The notes beneath the pieces were generated by a model. The model was given only the letters and a program-made list of their open reading frames with translations, made no database searches and was not told where the DNA came from. Of a DNA stretch of 64,000 nucleotides, positions 8,076 through 16,812 are shown piece by piece. The stretch comes from an uncultured Roseovarius sp. (GTDB lineage: Bacteria; Pseudomonadota; Alphaproteobacteria; Rhodobacterales; Rhodobacteraceae), in assembly GCA_947496175.1 (NCBI GenBank), contig CANMBU010000003.1, positions 1,000,651-1,064,650 on the forward strand, read 5' to 3'. The translations under genes and the position numbers were made by a program. Position 1 is the stretch's first letter; the number at the start of each line of letters is the position of its first letter.

Positions 8076-9077
8076 TCACGTATCTGCGTCATAGGCCTCG
8101 ATAATGGCCGCCACCAGCGGATGGCGCACCACGTCCTTGGCGGTGAAGTAGTTGAATGCAATCTTTGGAATATCCTTCAAAACGCGCTCCGCATCGTGCA
8201 AGCCACTGGTTACCCCTCGCGGCAGGTCCACTTGAGAACGGTCACCGGTAATCACCATCCGGCTGCCTTCGCCCAGACGCGTCAGGAACATCTTCATCTG
8301 CATGGACGTGGCGTTCTGCGCCTCATCCAGCACAACAAAAGCGTTGGACAATGTGCGCCCGCGCATAAACGCCAGCGGTGCAATCTCAATGCGCTTTTCC
8401 TCAATGAGTTTCGCCACTTGTTTGCCCGGCAAAAAGTCATTCAGCGCGTCATAAAGCGGCTGCATATAGGGATCGACCTTGTCCTTCATATCGCCAGGCA
8501 GATAGCCAAGCTTCTCGCCCGCCTCGACGGCAGGACGGCTCAGGATGATGCGATCCACATGGCCTTCGATGAACATGCTGACGCCCACAGCAACCGCCAG
8601 ATAGGTCTTGCCCGTTCCCGCAGGACCAATCCCAAACGCAAGCTCATTGGTAAAAAGCGCGTTCACATAGGCTTTCTGGGCATCCGTACGAGGCTCTACC
8701 GGCTTCTTGCGGGTCTTGATCTCAACCCGCCCGCCTTTGAACATTTCAAGCTGATCACCATTCTCTGGCGCAGCCTCAGCACTGCCCATGCGAAGCTCGC
8801 GGTCCACATCGCCCGGCTCAACACTGCGCCCCTCTTCCAGCCGCTGATAGAGCGACATGAGCACATCGCGCGCAGCCTGCGCATTGTCAGCGTCCCCGAT
8901 GATCGCAAGCTGGTTGCCCCGGCGCAATATCTGTACGCCCAGCGATTTCTCAATATCAGCCAGGTTGCGGTCATATTCACCGCACAGGTCGATCAACAGG
9001 AAATTGTCAGGAAACTCGATGACGGTTTCATCAATGGCGTTCGGGTCGTTGGACGGCATCAGCACATGTGTGGCCAA
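8076..9077 (-). CDS. phoH: PhoH family ATPase
   Basis: 333 residues. An N-terminal KH-like region precedes the PhoH ATPase domain. Walker A is GPAGTGKT (151-158) and Walker B is FVVLDEAQN (D251, E252); the TGDRSQVDLPRG segment is also typical. PhoH-like proteins are predicted RNA-linked ATPases or helicases, and their association with ybeY supports a role in RNA metabolism; the precise substrate is unsettled. The ATG at 9077 begins MATHVLMPSND. A 125-bp gap upstream separates it from the small lipoprotein gene and probably holds its promoter. Confidence 0.94.
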   Translation of the reverse strand: MATHVLMPSNDPNAIDETVIEFPDNFLLIDLCGEYDRNLADIEKSLGVQILRRGNQLAIIGDADNAQAARDVLMSLYQRLEEGRSVEPGDVDRELRMGSAEAAPENGDQLEMFKGGRVEIKTRKKPVEPRTDAQKAYVNALFTNELAFGIGPAGTGKTYLAVAVGVSMFIEGHVDRIILSRPAVEAGEKLGYLPGDMKDKVDPYMQPLYDALNDFLPGKQVAKLIEEKRIEIAPLAFMRGRTLSNAFVVLDEAQNATSMQMKMFLTRLGEGSRMVITGDRSQVDLPRGVTSGLHDAERVLKDIPKIAFNYFTAKDVVRHPLVAAIIEAYDADT

Positions 9078-9202
9078 TCAGAGCTCCCTTGTGAGCGGAT
9101 TCGCAGTGATGGTGCCAAGTTGCACGACCATGTGCAAGCCCGACTGGTTTCGGCTCAAGTGATTGCTCCGAAAAACGCCAAATGCATGACCATTCGCTGA
9201 AC

Positions 9203-9508
9203 TCAGACCGAATCCGCCACAGACGAACCAGATTTGAACGGGCCAACCGCAGTATTGGGCTCTCCGGCTCCGGAACAGACTGGTTTTCCATCATGATCTA
9301 GCCGTTGTGAGAGATACCCCTCAACCCCGTCATCAATGATCCAATGGTCACAGCCATTCGGGTCAATCCAGATGCCCGCCTTAAGTTCACTGAGATGTTT
9401 GCTGTCCAGACCGCGATCCACAGTTTTATCCGCCTTCGTGCCCAGTTCACTGCATGCACCCAGCGCACCGATCAAAGGCAGTGCCACGATAAATTTCAAA
9501 AATGTCAT
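9203..9508 (-). CDS. small lipoprotein with a WxDPxGCxHW module
   Basis: 101 residues from the ATG at 9508, which has a GGGG-rich ribosome-binding site. A signal peptide ends in the lipobox LGAC, so the mature protein is probably membrane-anchored. The middle (GIWIDPNGCDHWIIDDGVEG, then GKPVC) is clearly related to the N-terminal part of the adjacent OmpA-like protein (TIWVDPDGCEHWVMDDGTEG, then GKPVC). The gene starts 11 nt after the OmpA-like gene stops, so they are one transcript. Function unknown; the shared module suggests duplication and a common ligand or partner in the envelope. Confidence 0.65.
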   Translation of the reverse strand: MTFLKFIVALPLIGALGACSELGTKADKTVDRGLDSKHLSELKAGIWIDPNGCDHWIIDDGVEGYLSQRLDHDGKPVCSGAGEPNTAVGPFKSGSSVADSV

Positions 9509-9519
9509 GCCCTGCCCCT

Positions 9520-10089
9520 TTACCGCACACATGTGATTTCAACGCGGCGGTTCTTGGCCTGACCTGCCGCGGTGGCATTTGTCGCTGTGGGGTTGCGCTC
9601 TCCATAACCCCGCACATCGGTGATCTTCGCCCCGACGCCCGACGCCACACGCGCCACGGCATTGGCCCGGCGCAAAGACAGGTCCAGATTATGCTCATCA
9701 GACGCCCGGCTGTCGGTGTGCCCCGTGATGATGAAAGACTTGGCATCTGCAGTTGCAAAGAACTTGGCCAGCCTGATCTGACCTGCGTTGCTGATCCGGG
9801 CGCTGTTGGTGGCAAACATCTGATCGGTGCTCACCACACCGCACACGATGCCTCTATGACAGACCGGCTTGCCCTGGCGATTGACATGCGGGGTCATGAA
9901 CCCTTCGGTTCCGTCATCCATCACCCAGTGTTCACAGCCATCCGGATCAACCCAGATTGTGGGCACATAACGCTCACCGCTTTGCGCTTGGGCGTGGCTT
10001 GTAACAGCGCTCACGCTCATCGCGGCACCTGTCAGAACAACACAGAGTGATTTGAAAACACGTGTTGTCCACGTCTTGCTTGATGTCAT
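9520..10089 (-). CDS. OmpA-family peptidoglycan-binding protein
   Basis: 189 residues. A signal peptide (about residues 1-36, ending SHAQAQS) is followed by a short module with a WVDPDGCEHWVMDDG core and paired cysteines, then a C-terminal OmpA-like domain (SFIITGHTDSRASDEHNLDLSLRRANAVA, with the GYGERNP and NRRVEI motifs). OmpA-like domains bind meso-diaminopimelate in peptidoglycan. It has no beta-barrel, so it is a periplasmic peptidoglycan-tethered protein. It heads a two-gene unit with the small lipoprotein downstream. Confidence 0.82.
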   Translation of the reverse strand: MTSSKTWTTRVFKSLCVVLTGAAMSVSAVTSHAQAQSGERYVPTIWVDPDGCEHWVMDDGTEGFMTPHVNRQGKPVCHRGIVCGVVSTDQMFATNSARISNAGQIRLAKFFATADAKSFIITGHTDSRASDEHNLDLSLRRANAVARVASGVGAKITDVRGYGERNPTATNATAAGQAKNRRVEITCVR

Positions 10090-10238
10090 CTTGTCCCCCC
10101 AGAAAAACCCGTATGGCAGTGCGGGCTCTCGAATTTTCGCAAGCTTAGCAAACTCGCGTCACAAAGGAAGAAAAAAGACACCACATATTGTGAACAGCAT
10201 CACCGTTGCCGCACCATAGGACAGTCAAAGGACAAACC

Positions 10239-11567
10239 CTACTTGGAGACGATCCGCCCCGCCAGGGAATTTGCCCCACTCTCAATGATTTCCACCTGAG
10301 CCAGTTGGCCTATGCCCACGTCCGCATCTGCAACATGCACGGCGTGCAGATAATCGGATTTTCCAACCATCTGCCCCGGCAAGCGACCTGGCTTTTCAAA
10401 AAGAACACCGACCGTGCGCCCGACCATTGCATCCTGAATGATCCGCTGATGATGGGTGATGCGCGCCTGCAGGCGGTGCAACCGCTCGGTTTTCACGTCC
10501 TCTGGCAGCTGATCCCGCTCTGCCGCCGGAGTGCCGGGACGGGTGGAGTACTTGAAGGAATAGGCGTAGCCGTATTCCACTTCCTCGATAAGGTCGATTG
10601 TATCCTGAAAATCCTGCTCAGATTCTTCTGGGAACCCCACGATGAAGTCACCAGACAGAACTATGTCGGGCCGCGCAGCGCGGATACGCTCAATCAGGCG
10701 CAGGTAGCTTTCGGCGGTATGGCTGCGGTTCATCCTCTTGAGGATCCGGTCACTGCCAGATTGAACCGGCAAATGCAGATAGGGCATCAGCTTGGCACAC
10801 GTGCCATGTGCCTCAATGAGGTCGTCGGTCATGTCATTGGGGTGGCTGGTGGTGAAGCGAATGCGCTCCAGCCCGTCGACCTTGTCCAGTTCCCAAATGA
10901 GCTTGGCCAAAGACCAGTCCGCCCCATCAGGCCCCGCCCCGTGATAGGCATTCACATTCTGACCCAGAAGGGTGATCTCACGCACGCCGCGCTCTACGAG
11001 GTCTTGCGCCTCTTCGACAATGCGCCCCACCGGGCGGCTCACTTCGGCACCTCGCGTGTAGGGCACCACGCAGAAGGCACAAAACTTATCGCACCCCTCC
11101 TGCACTGTCAGGAACGCCGTCGGTCCTCGCTTGGCCTTGGGCCGGTGACGCAGCGTGTCGAACTTGTCATCCACGGGAAACTCGGTGTCGAGCGCCTTGC
11201 CCCCCTCTTGCGTTTTCGCCTCCAACTCCGGCAGACGGTGATAGCTCTGCGGCCCCACAACCAGATCAACCATCGGCTGCCGACGCATAATTTCCTGACC
11301 CTCGGCCTGCGCCACGCATCCAGCCACGCCAATCTTCAGGTCCGGCTTGGCCTCTTTCAGTCCCTTGAAACGCCCCAGCTCGGAATAAACCTTTTCCGCC
11401 GCCTTTTCACGGATGTGGCAGGTATTCAAAAGGATCATATCCGCGTCATCGGGCGTATCGGTCTCAACATAGCCCGCCCCCCCCATGGCCTCGGCCATGC
11501 GTTCGCTGTCATAGACATTCATCTGACAGCCATAGGTCTTGATATAAAGCCGTTTGGCCTTGGACAT
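10239..11567 (-). CDS. miaB: tRNA-2-methylthio-N6-dimethylallyladenosine synthase MiaB
   Basis: 442 residues. This radical-SAM enzyme adds a methylthio group to i6A37 in tRNAs that read U-starting codons. The N-terminal UPF0004 domain has C14, C50 and C84 for the second iron-sulfur cluster; the radical-SAM CxxxCxxC is C159, C163 and C166 ([10 protein letters not shown]). A C-terminal TRAM domain (about 380-440) ends the protein. The ATG at 11567 gives [17 protein letters not shown], a standard start. The gene appears monocistronic, with a divergent glycosyltransferase-like gene upstream. Confidence 0.97.
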   Translation of the reverse strand: MSKAKRLYIKTYGCQMNVYDSERMAEAMGGAGYVETDTPDDADMILLNTCHIREKAAEKVYSELGRFKGLKEAKPDLKIGVAGCVAQAEGQEIMRRQPMVDLVVGPQSYHRLPELEAKTQEGGKALDTEFPVDDKFDTLRHRPKAKRGPTAFLTVQEGCDKFCAFCVVPYTRGAEVSRPVGRIVEEAQDLVERGVREITLLGQNVNAYHGAGPDGADWSLAKLIWELDKVDGLERIRFTTSHPNDMTDDLIEAHGTCAKLMPYLHLPVQSGSDRILKRMNRSHTAESYLRLIERIRAARPDIVLSGDFIVGFPEESEQDFQDTIDLIEEVEYGYAYSFKYSTRPGTPAAERDQLPEDVKTERLHRLQARITHHQRIIQDAMVGRTVGVLFEKPGRLPGQMVGKSDYLHAVHVADADVGIGQLAQVEIIESGANSLAGRIVSK

Positions 11568-11677
11568 GGGACGCCCACCTTTGTCGCGGTTTCAGGGCGC
11601 CTGCCTACATCAAACCACCCATGTCTTGCAATGCGCTGCGTTTTGATCGACCTTGCACAAAAAGAGCAGACAACGAC

Positions 11678-12547
11678 ATGCAGCACGAAGATCTGACGAC
11701 ATTCCTGAAAGCAAAGCCCCAGGCCCTTGCCAAGGGGCCGATTGCGTTGATTTTCATAGAAGACGAGGTCGAAGTCGACACCACGCTGCGCCATCATCTT
11801 GATTGCGGGTTCAAGTCAGTTCTGAGCTTTATGCCAAAGGATTTCAAACTGGCTGATGATGTGGCCCGCAAAGTGCATCGCATCGAGTACAATGTCACCC
11901 ACGACGCCTCTTATGTGGACCTGATCAACCAAGTGATTCCGGCGTCCAACAATCAGTGGCTCTATTTTTGCTTTAACGCGGAATACCTTTTCTACCCGTT
12001 CTGCGAGACCCGTACGGTGGGCGAATTGCTGACCTTCCATTTCGAAGAACGGCGCGATGCGATGCTGTCCTACGTGGTGGATGTCTATGCCGGGGACTTG
12101 AACAAACATCCCAATGCCGTGTCGCTGGAAGACGCGCATCTGGACAAGTCCGGCTACTACGCACTGGCACGCAACGACCCGGACAATCACAACCATCCAA
12201 AGGAACGTCAGCTGAATTTCTTTGGCGGTTTGCGCTGGCGCTATGAAGAGCACATCCCCGAAGATCGGCGCAAGATTGACCGGATCTCGCTTTTCCGCGC
12301 CAAGCCGGGGCTCAAAATGCGGGCCGATCACACGTTCAATGACGAAGAATACAACACCTATGCCTGCCCCTGGCACCACAATGTCACGGCCTCAGTGATC
12401 TCGTTTCGCGCCGCCAAAGCGCTCAAGCGCAACCCCGGCTCGACGTTCGATATCGAGACCTTCAAATGGCATAACTCAACACAGTTTGAGTGGCATTCGC
12501 GACAATTGCTGGATCTGGGTCTCATGGAACCCGGCCAGTGGTTCTAA
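11678..12547 (+). CDS. glycosyltransferase family 2-like protein
   Basis: 289 residues from the ATG at 11678; an earlier in-frame ATG at 11621 would add 19 residues. The N-terminus (PIALIFIEDEVEVDTTLRHHLDCGFKSVL) resembles the DUF/Glyco_tranf_2_4 proteins of Rhodobacteraceae, and later W/H-rich segments (LRWRYEEHIP, ACPWHHNV) fit that family. A GT-A-like role is an inference; the donor and acceptor are unknown. It is divergent from miaB and convergent with the ferric-reductase-like gene. Its TAA stop lies in the first bases of repeat R1b. Confidence 0.55.
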   Translation: MQHEDLTTFLKAKPQALAKGPIALIFIEDEVEVDTTLRHHLDCGFKSVLSFMPKDFKLADDVARKVHRIEYNVTHDASYVDLINQVIPASNNQWLYFCFNAEYLFYPFCETRTVGELLTFHFEERRDAMLSYVVDVYAGDLNKHPNAVSLEDAHLDKSGYYALARNDPDNHNHPKERQLNFFGGLRWRYEEHIPEDRRKIDRISLFRAKPGLKMRADHTFNDEEYNTYACPWHHNVTASVISFRAAKALKRNPGSTFDIETFKWHNSTQFEWHSRQLLDLGLMEPGQWF

Positions 12548-12660
12548 AGCGTTTTGCCTTTAACCTGAGACATCAGCGAAAGGCGAAACGCGTGCAACGA
12601 TTGAGTGTCGCGCAGCGTTTCGCGATCATCTGTGAATCTAGTTCATCGCGAAACGCTTTA
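12545..12660. repeat. R1 palindromic repeat, long form (copy b)
   Basis: 116 bp, the same length as the copy at 3679-3794 and nearly identical through its central part (CATCAGCGAAAGGCGAAACG and neighbours). It exactly fills the space between two convergent genes and supplies the TAA stop of both, one from each end. It is therefore a candidate bidirectional transcript-end structure as well as a mobile-looking repeat. Confidence 0.92.
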
Positions 12661-13248
12661 ACGCCGCCGCGCCCAGATGCGCAGGTTGATCACAGCCTTT
12701 AGGAAAACCACACCAACAAGTATGCAAAGCGCCCATTTGCTGATCGGCTCCATCGCCCCTTCGATCAAGAGCGCATGGACCACGGTTCCGGTGATAATTA
12801 CGGCGGCAAGGCTGGTATGGCCCCGGCGCCAAAGCCTGGGACCAAGTCGAAGGCGCTTTCTCAGAAGTGCAAGAAGCGCCGCTAAAAACACAGCCCACAT
12901 TGCAATAACGCCCCAGACCGAGAACGGCGTGGGTGATCGGAAGAGCAGCACATCAATGACATCCGGCGGGCTTGTGATCCATAATCCCACGACATGCACA
13001 ACGACAGCCAAAACCAGACTGGCACCAATCCAGCTATGCACACGCCGACCTGTCATTGCTGGCAATCCGGGTAAGACCCCAACCGCCAGGAGTGGCTGCA
13101 GCAGCATCAGGGCCAAACCCAAAATGCCAGCAAAACCTGCAATGATGTAAACTGGCTCACGCCATTGCAGAAGCGGACTCTGCGTTGCGGCCAACACAGG
13201 CGCGCCAACGGCCAGCCCAACGGCGATCCAAATCAGAATGGCACGCAT
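12658..13248 (-). CDS. ferric-reductase-like transmembrane protein
   Basis: 196 residues from the ATG at 13248 (a TTG at 13257 is the alternative). Six hydrophobic segments with histidines in or near the membrane (VHSWIG, VVHVVG, GHTSLAAVI, VVHALLI) match the heme-binding core of ferric-reductase/YedZ-like cytochrome b proteins. No FAD or NAD domain is attached. It lies 28 bp downstream of a Tat-exported protein gene, so it could pass electrons to or from a periplasmic partner. Its stop codon comes from repeat R1b. Confidence 0.68.
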   Translation of the reverse strand: MRAILIWIAVGLAVGAPVLAATQSPLLQWREPVYIIAGFAGILGLALMLLQPLLAVGVLPGLPAMTGRRVHSWIGASLVLAVVVHVVGLWITSPPDVIDVLLFRSPTPFSVWGVIAMWAVFLAALLALLRKRLRLGPRLWRRGHTSLAAVIITGTVVHALLIEGAMEPISKWALCILVGVVFLKAVINLRIWARRR

Positions 13249-13276
13249 GACCGGCAAGGCGATACGACAGCCTGGC

Positions 13277-13777
13277 TCAAACCGGTTTCAACACGAACTC
13301 AACATGCAGCGTGGTATCGCTCGAACTGGCCATGATGGGGCGCAGGAACACGGTCTCAAACGCGGCATCATCAAACTCGGCATCATAGGCCAGATGGCCA
13401 TGCGGTTGGCCAAATGCAGGAACAATCTGCGGCATGTCCATGCGAAACGCGCCGTTGGCGTCGGTCAACGTGGCGCCATGGCTTTCCGGTTCGCGTTCAT
13501 GGCCTTCGGTGGTATGCGCCCACATTTGGATGCGACGCCCCTCAAGCGGTGCGCCGTCTCCGGCGCGACGCACGGAGCCTGTCATCAAAAAACCGCCCCT
13601 TCCAATGCGCTCAACAATTGGCGCGCCCGGATAATAGTTGTTTGCGCCCCCCGGCATGGTCAGAGTCGGTGCAATGCCTTCAGCGCGCGCTGGCACCAAC
13701 AGGCCCGACGCACCTGTGGCCATAACCGCGCCACTACCGGCCAGAACATGACGACGAGTGAGGAGTGACTTGCTCAT
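13277..13777 (-). CDS. Tat-exported intradiol-dioxygenase-like protein
   Basis: 166 residues. The N-terminus LLTRRHVLAGSG with a hydrophobic stretch and an A-x-A site near residue 32 is a twin-arginine signal. The mature part (RGGFLMTGSVRRAGDGAPLEG, IQMWAHTTEGHE, TLTDANGAFRMDMP) has the transthyretin-like/intradiol ring-cleavage fold, but the iron-ligand tyrosines and histidines of true dioxygenases are not evident, so catalysis is doubtful. It is transcribed with the ferric-reductase-like gene downstream. A redox or metal-handling periplasmic role is an inference. Confidence 0.62.
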   Translation of the reverse strand: MSKSLLTRRHVLAGSGAVMATGASGLLVPARAEGIAPTLTMPGGANNYYPGAPIVERIGRGGFLMTGSVRRAGDGAPLEGRRIQMWAHTTEGHEREPESHGATLTDANGAFRMDMPQIVPAFGQPHGHLAYDAEFDDAAFETVFLRPIMASSSDTTLHVEFVLKPV

Positions 13778-13956
13778 AGGTATGTCTCCTTTGCCGCTTT
13801 AATTGAGGAAACTAGCACAAATGTGCTGTTTTCCGAGCTATGTCACGGAAGTATCTTCAACAGCAGGAGTCACAGCTTCGTGACCACTCACGCGAAGGAT
13901 CGGCTTATTTCAGCCGAATGTTGTTCAGCAATGCTTTGAGAACAAGCGACAGCCCG

Positions 13957-14268
13957 TCACTCGCTCAGCTTTTTGAGCGTGTCGACAATCGCAGTGCTGC
14001 CGTTGTCGGAGCTTTGGTTGTCAAACCCTGTCAAAGCCGCAATCTGCCCGCGGGCATCTGCGGAATTGTCATAGAGGTTCAATCCAAAGTCATAGGTGAG
14101 CTGCATCCGGTCATGCAGGAAAGGCCAGAAGGCGCGCTCTTGCCACGCAGCCGCCATCACCGCGATGATAAGGCCCGCACGCACGTAGGACGCAGCGCGC
14201 TTTGCCCTTACGGACCGTGCTTTATTAATGTCAGCACGCGAGATTTCTGGTCTGGCAGCAGCAGTCAT
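13957..14268 (-). CDS. hypothetical protein with one membrane segment
   Basis: 103 residues from the ATG at 14268 (MTAAARPEI). A basic N-terminus is followed by one hydrophobic segment (AGLIIAVMAAAW, about 32-44) and a polar C-terminus, suggesting a single-pass membrane protein. I recognise no family. The ribosome-binding site is weak. A palindrome CAAAGCTTG/CCAAGCTTTG lies just upstream (14272-14290). It lies downstream of fabI on the same strand and might be the last gene of that transcript. Confidence 0.45.
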   Translation of the reverse strand: MTAAARPEISRADINKARSVRAKRAASYVRAGLIIAVMAAAWQERAFWPFLHDRMQLTYDFGLNLYDNSADARGQIAALTGFDNQSSDNGSTAIVDTLKKLSE

Positions 14269-14369
14269 CCGCAAAGCTTGCCAAGCTTTGATGGCAAGAT
14301 TTGGGCAATGCACTGTTCAAATCGCGACAATCCTGAGCGCGACACCTTGGACTTCAAGCCCGTTTTGAA

Positions 14370-15161
14370 TCAAAGGTTTTCAGGCTGAGGCATCCCCAGA
14401 ACATGATAACCACCGTCAACACGGATCACCTCACCCGTGGTGCAAGCACCTGCATCAGAGGCCAGATAGACCGCCGTGCCGCCGATGGCCTCCAGCGTGG
14501 CATTGGCCCGCATCGGTGCATTATCCTCGGTATGCCGAAACGTTTTGCGCGCGCCGCCAATGGCCGCTCCGGCCAGTGTTTTCATTGGACCAGGTGAAAT
14601 CGCGTTGACCCGGATCTTGTCGGGTCCAAGGTCATTGGCCAAATACCGTGTCGTCGCCTCAAGCGCGGCCTTGGCCACGCCCATCACGTTGTAATTTGGC
14701 ACAACCCGGTTTGAGCCCTGATACGTGAGCGTGAGCATCGTGCCCCCGTTTTCTTTCATCAAGGGATAGGCGCGGCGCGCCACCTCGATGAAGGAATAGA
14801 CCGAAATGTCCATGGAGTGCTTGAAATTGGGGCGCGTTGTGTTGAGGAACCGGCCCGAGAGCTCTGATTTGTCGGAGAACGCGATGGCATGTACGACAAA
14901 ATCAATCGTCGGCCAGCGCGCGCCCAACCGGCCAAACGCGGCCTCAATCGAGGCATCATCGGTCACATCCACATCCATCAGGATATGAGACCCCAGCGAC
15001 TCTGCCAGTGGCTCGACGCGCTTGGCAAAGGCCTCGCCCTGGTAGGAAAAGGCAAGCTCGGCCCCCGCCTCATGCAGAGCCTTGGCAATACCCCAGGCGA
15101 TAGAGCGATCATTGGCGACGCCCATGATCAGGCCACGTTTGCCTTTCATTGAGTGCATCAT
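14370..15161 (-). CDS. fabI: enoyl-[acyl-carrier-protein] reductase (NADH) FabI
   Basis: 263 residues from the ATG at 15161, with AGGA 8 nt upstream; the next codon is also ATG. It catalyses the last reduction in each fatty-acid elongation cycle. The nucleotide motif GVANDRSIAWGIA (14-26) and the active-site Y157-x6-K164 are present, plus the family segment NAISPGPMKTLAG. Its start lies 8 nt past the fabB stop, so the two are co-transcribed and probably translationally coupled. Confidence 0.95.
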   Translation of the reverse strand: MMHSMKGKRGLIMGVANDRSIAWGIAKALHEAGAELAFSYQGEAFAKRVEPLAESLGSHILMDVDVTDDASIEAAFGRLGARWPTIDFVVHAIAFSDKSELSGRFLNTTRPNFKHSMDISVYSFIEVARRAYPLMKENGGTMLTLTYQGSNRVVPNYNVMGVAKAALEATTRYLANDLGPDKIRVNAISPGPMKTLAGAAIGGARKTFRHTEDNAPMRANATLEAIGGTAVYLASDAGACTTGEVIRVDGGYHVLGMPQPENL

Positions 15162-15168
15162 GGGTGTC

Positions 15169-16398
15169 CTATCCGTCAAACTTGCTCAGCAGCATCGAGC
15201 CATTCGTGCCGCCAAAACCGAAACTGTTGGTCATCACCGTATCAAGGCCCGCGTTATCCACGCGGCTTGTCGCGATCTCGGCCGGTTGAATGCCGGGATC
15301 AAGCGTTTCGACATTGATCGACGGGATGATGAAATCATTGTGCAGAGCCAGCAAGCAGTAGATTGCCTCCTGCGCGCCTGTGGCCCCCTGACTGTGGCCG
15401 GTCATGGATTTGGTCGAGCTTATGGGAGGCACCTTGCCTTCGCCAAAGATGCGGCGCACCGCCTCGACCTCACCCACATCGCCCACCGGCGTCGAGGTGC
15501 CATGGGCGTTGATATAGCCCACTTTGCGCTCTTTGCTGAGTTGGCTGAGCGCCAGGCGCATGGCCCGCTCGCCCCCCTCGCCCGAAGGCGCAACCATGTC
15601 ATGGCCATCGGACGTTGCCGCATAGCCTGTGACCTCGGCGTAAATCTTGGCCCCGCGCGCCTTCGCGTGCTCCAGATCTTCCAGCACAACGATGCCGCCA
15701 CCGCCCGAGATCACAAACCCATCGCGATCCGCATCAAAGGCGCGGCTCGCGCGCTCTGGCGTGTCGTTGTATTTTGAGCTCATCGCGCCCATGGCGTCAA
15801 AGAGGCAGGACAGCGTCCAATCGAGTTCCTCGCCACCGCCAGCAAACATCACATCCTGCTTGCCCATCATGATCTGCTCGGCCGCATTTCCGATGCAATG
15901 CAGCGAGGTAGAGCAAGCAGAGGTGATGGAATAATTGATGCCCTTGATCTCGAACGCCGTGCTGAGATTGGCCGACACCGTCGAGCACATGGTCTTGGGC
16001 ACAGCAAAAGGGCCAACCCGCTTGGTCGCCCCGGATTTCAGGACCGCCTGATGCGCCGCCAGCATGGCCGAGGTGGATGGCCCGCCAGAGCCCGCGACAA
16101 CGCCCGTGCGTGGATTGGAGATATCACCGTCTTCGAGCCCGGCATCGGCAATCGCCTGCCCCATGGCGATATGGGCATAGGCCGCACCCGGTCCCATGAA
16201 CCGCAAGGCCCGCTTGTCGATATGCTGAGTGACATCAATGTTAAGCGCCCCAGCCACCTGACTGCGAAAGCCATGCTCGGCCATAGACGCGTTCGCGGTG
16301 ATGCCCGATCTGCCCTCTTTCAACGAGGACAGAACATCATCTGCGTTGTTGCCAATGCTGGAGACAATCCCCAAGCCTGTGACGACGACACGGCGCAT
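15169..16398 (-). CDS. fabB: beta-ketoacyl-ACP synthase I
   Basis: 409 residues from the ATG at 16398 (MRRVVVTGLGIVSSIG); the frame is open to 16503 but that part has no family resemblance. It condenses malonyl-ACP with acyl-ACP and is needed for unsaturated fatty acid elongation. Catalytic C162 lies in ITSACSTS, and the two histidines lie in NAHGTSTPVGD and MTGHSQGA. The usual partner fabA is found 1 kb upstream, with an unrelated small gene and repeats in between, so fabB probably has its own promoter here or depends on read-through. Confidence 0.95.
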   Translation of the reverse strand: MRRVVVTGLGIVSSIGNNADDVLSSLKEGRSGITANASMAEHGFRSQVAGALNIDVTQHIDKRALRFMGPGAAYAHIAMGQAIADAGLEDGDISNPRTGVVAGSGGPSTSAMLAAHQAVLKSGATKRVGPFAVPKTMCSTVSANLSTAFEIKGINYSITSACSTSLHCIGNAAEQIMMGKQDVMFAGGGEELDWTLSCLFDAMGAMSSKYNDTPERASRAFDADRDGFVISGGGGIVVLEDLEHAKARGAKIYAEVTGYAATSDGHDMVAPSGEGGERAMRLALSQLSKERKVGYINAHGTSTPVGDVGEVEAVRRIFGEGKVPPISSTKSMTGHSQGATGAQEAIYCLLALHNDFIIPSINVETLDPGIQPAEIATSRVDNAGLDTVMTNSFGFGGTNGSMLLSKFDG

Positions 16399-16497
16399 TG
16401 CGCTCTCCCCCTTGGTTGGTCTCGTTATGTGTAGGACACAGGGTGATGGGGGGCAAGCGGTTAGGCGAGGGAATGCAACGCGCTGCCCCCAACCGCC

Positions 16498-16564
16498 CGT
16501 CATCCGCGGGCTTGACCCGAGGACCTCTTGACCAAGAGATCCCCGATCAAGTCGGGGATGACGC
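16498..16564. repeat. intergenic palindromic repeat of the GTCATCC...GGATGAC type
   Basis: Runs from CGTCATCCGCGGGCTTGACC to GATCAAGTCGGGGATGACG. The arms are inverted (GTCATCC with GGATGAC; CTTGACC with the matching GATCAAG), with CCTCTTGACCAAGAGA as an inner palindrome. Elements of this look are widespread between genes in alphaproteobacteria. It is a probable extragenic palindrome, not a gene. Confidence 0.75.
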
Positions 16565-16582
16565 TGTATGCACTAACGCGTG

Positions 16583-16715
16583 CCAGCGACGGACCGGGGG
16601 ACGGCGCGTCCACTTTGCAATAAACGCACTTTATACCAGCCAAATCCGCCTGCAGGAATTTCGTTGCGCAGACCTCAGCCAAAGCGACGGCCCTTCCGGG
16701 CCGGTCCGTCGCTGG
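16583..16715. repeat. R2 element with 15-bp terminal inverted repeats (copy a)
   Basis: CCAGCGACGGACCGG (16583-16597) is the exact reverse complement of CCGGTCCGTCGCTGG (16701-16715). The outer flank to the right reads CCCGGCGGCGCG then TTGATTCCGTGC, which recurs next to the copies at 29549 and 55249. The inner part differs between copies. The element size and terminal repeats look like a small non-autonomous mobile element, but no target duplication was identified. Confidence 0.8.
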
Positions 16716-16812
16716 CCCGGCGGCGCGTGCCTCGCCTTGATTCCGTGCTTTTAATAAAGTGAAGGAGTGGCAGCTATGCGGACTTTTCTGCCGTTCGAAA
16801 ACAACGCCTACC

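Larger units (their letters stand above)
16399..16812. other. repeat-rich non-coding stretch upstream of fabB
   Basis: About 410 bp holding an alphaproteobacterial-type palindromic repeat (16498-16564) and an R2 element (16583-16715), then a short AT-rich tail. No credible gene was seen. Any fabB promoter should lie in the first 100 bp next to 16398. Confidence 0.6.

Noticed and set aside
10206..11696. 496-codon open frame opposite miaB
   Set aside because: Shadow of miaB; the miaB motifs are complete and conserved in the other frame.
16583..16715. R2 element as an rRNA-like or tRNA-like gene
   Set aside because: No conserved tRNA arms or rRNA signature; the structure is explained by terminal inverted repeats.
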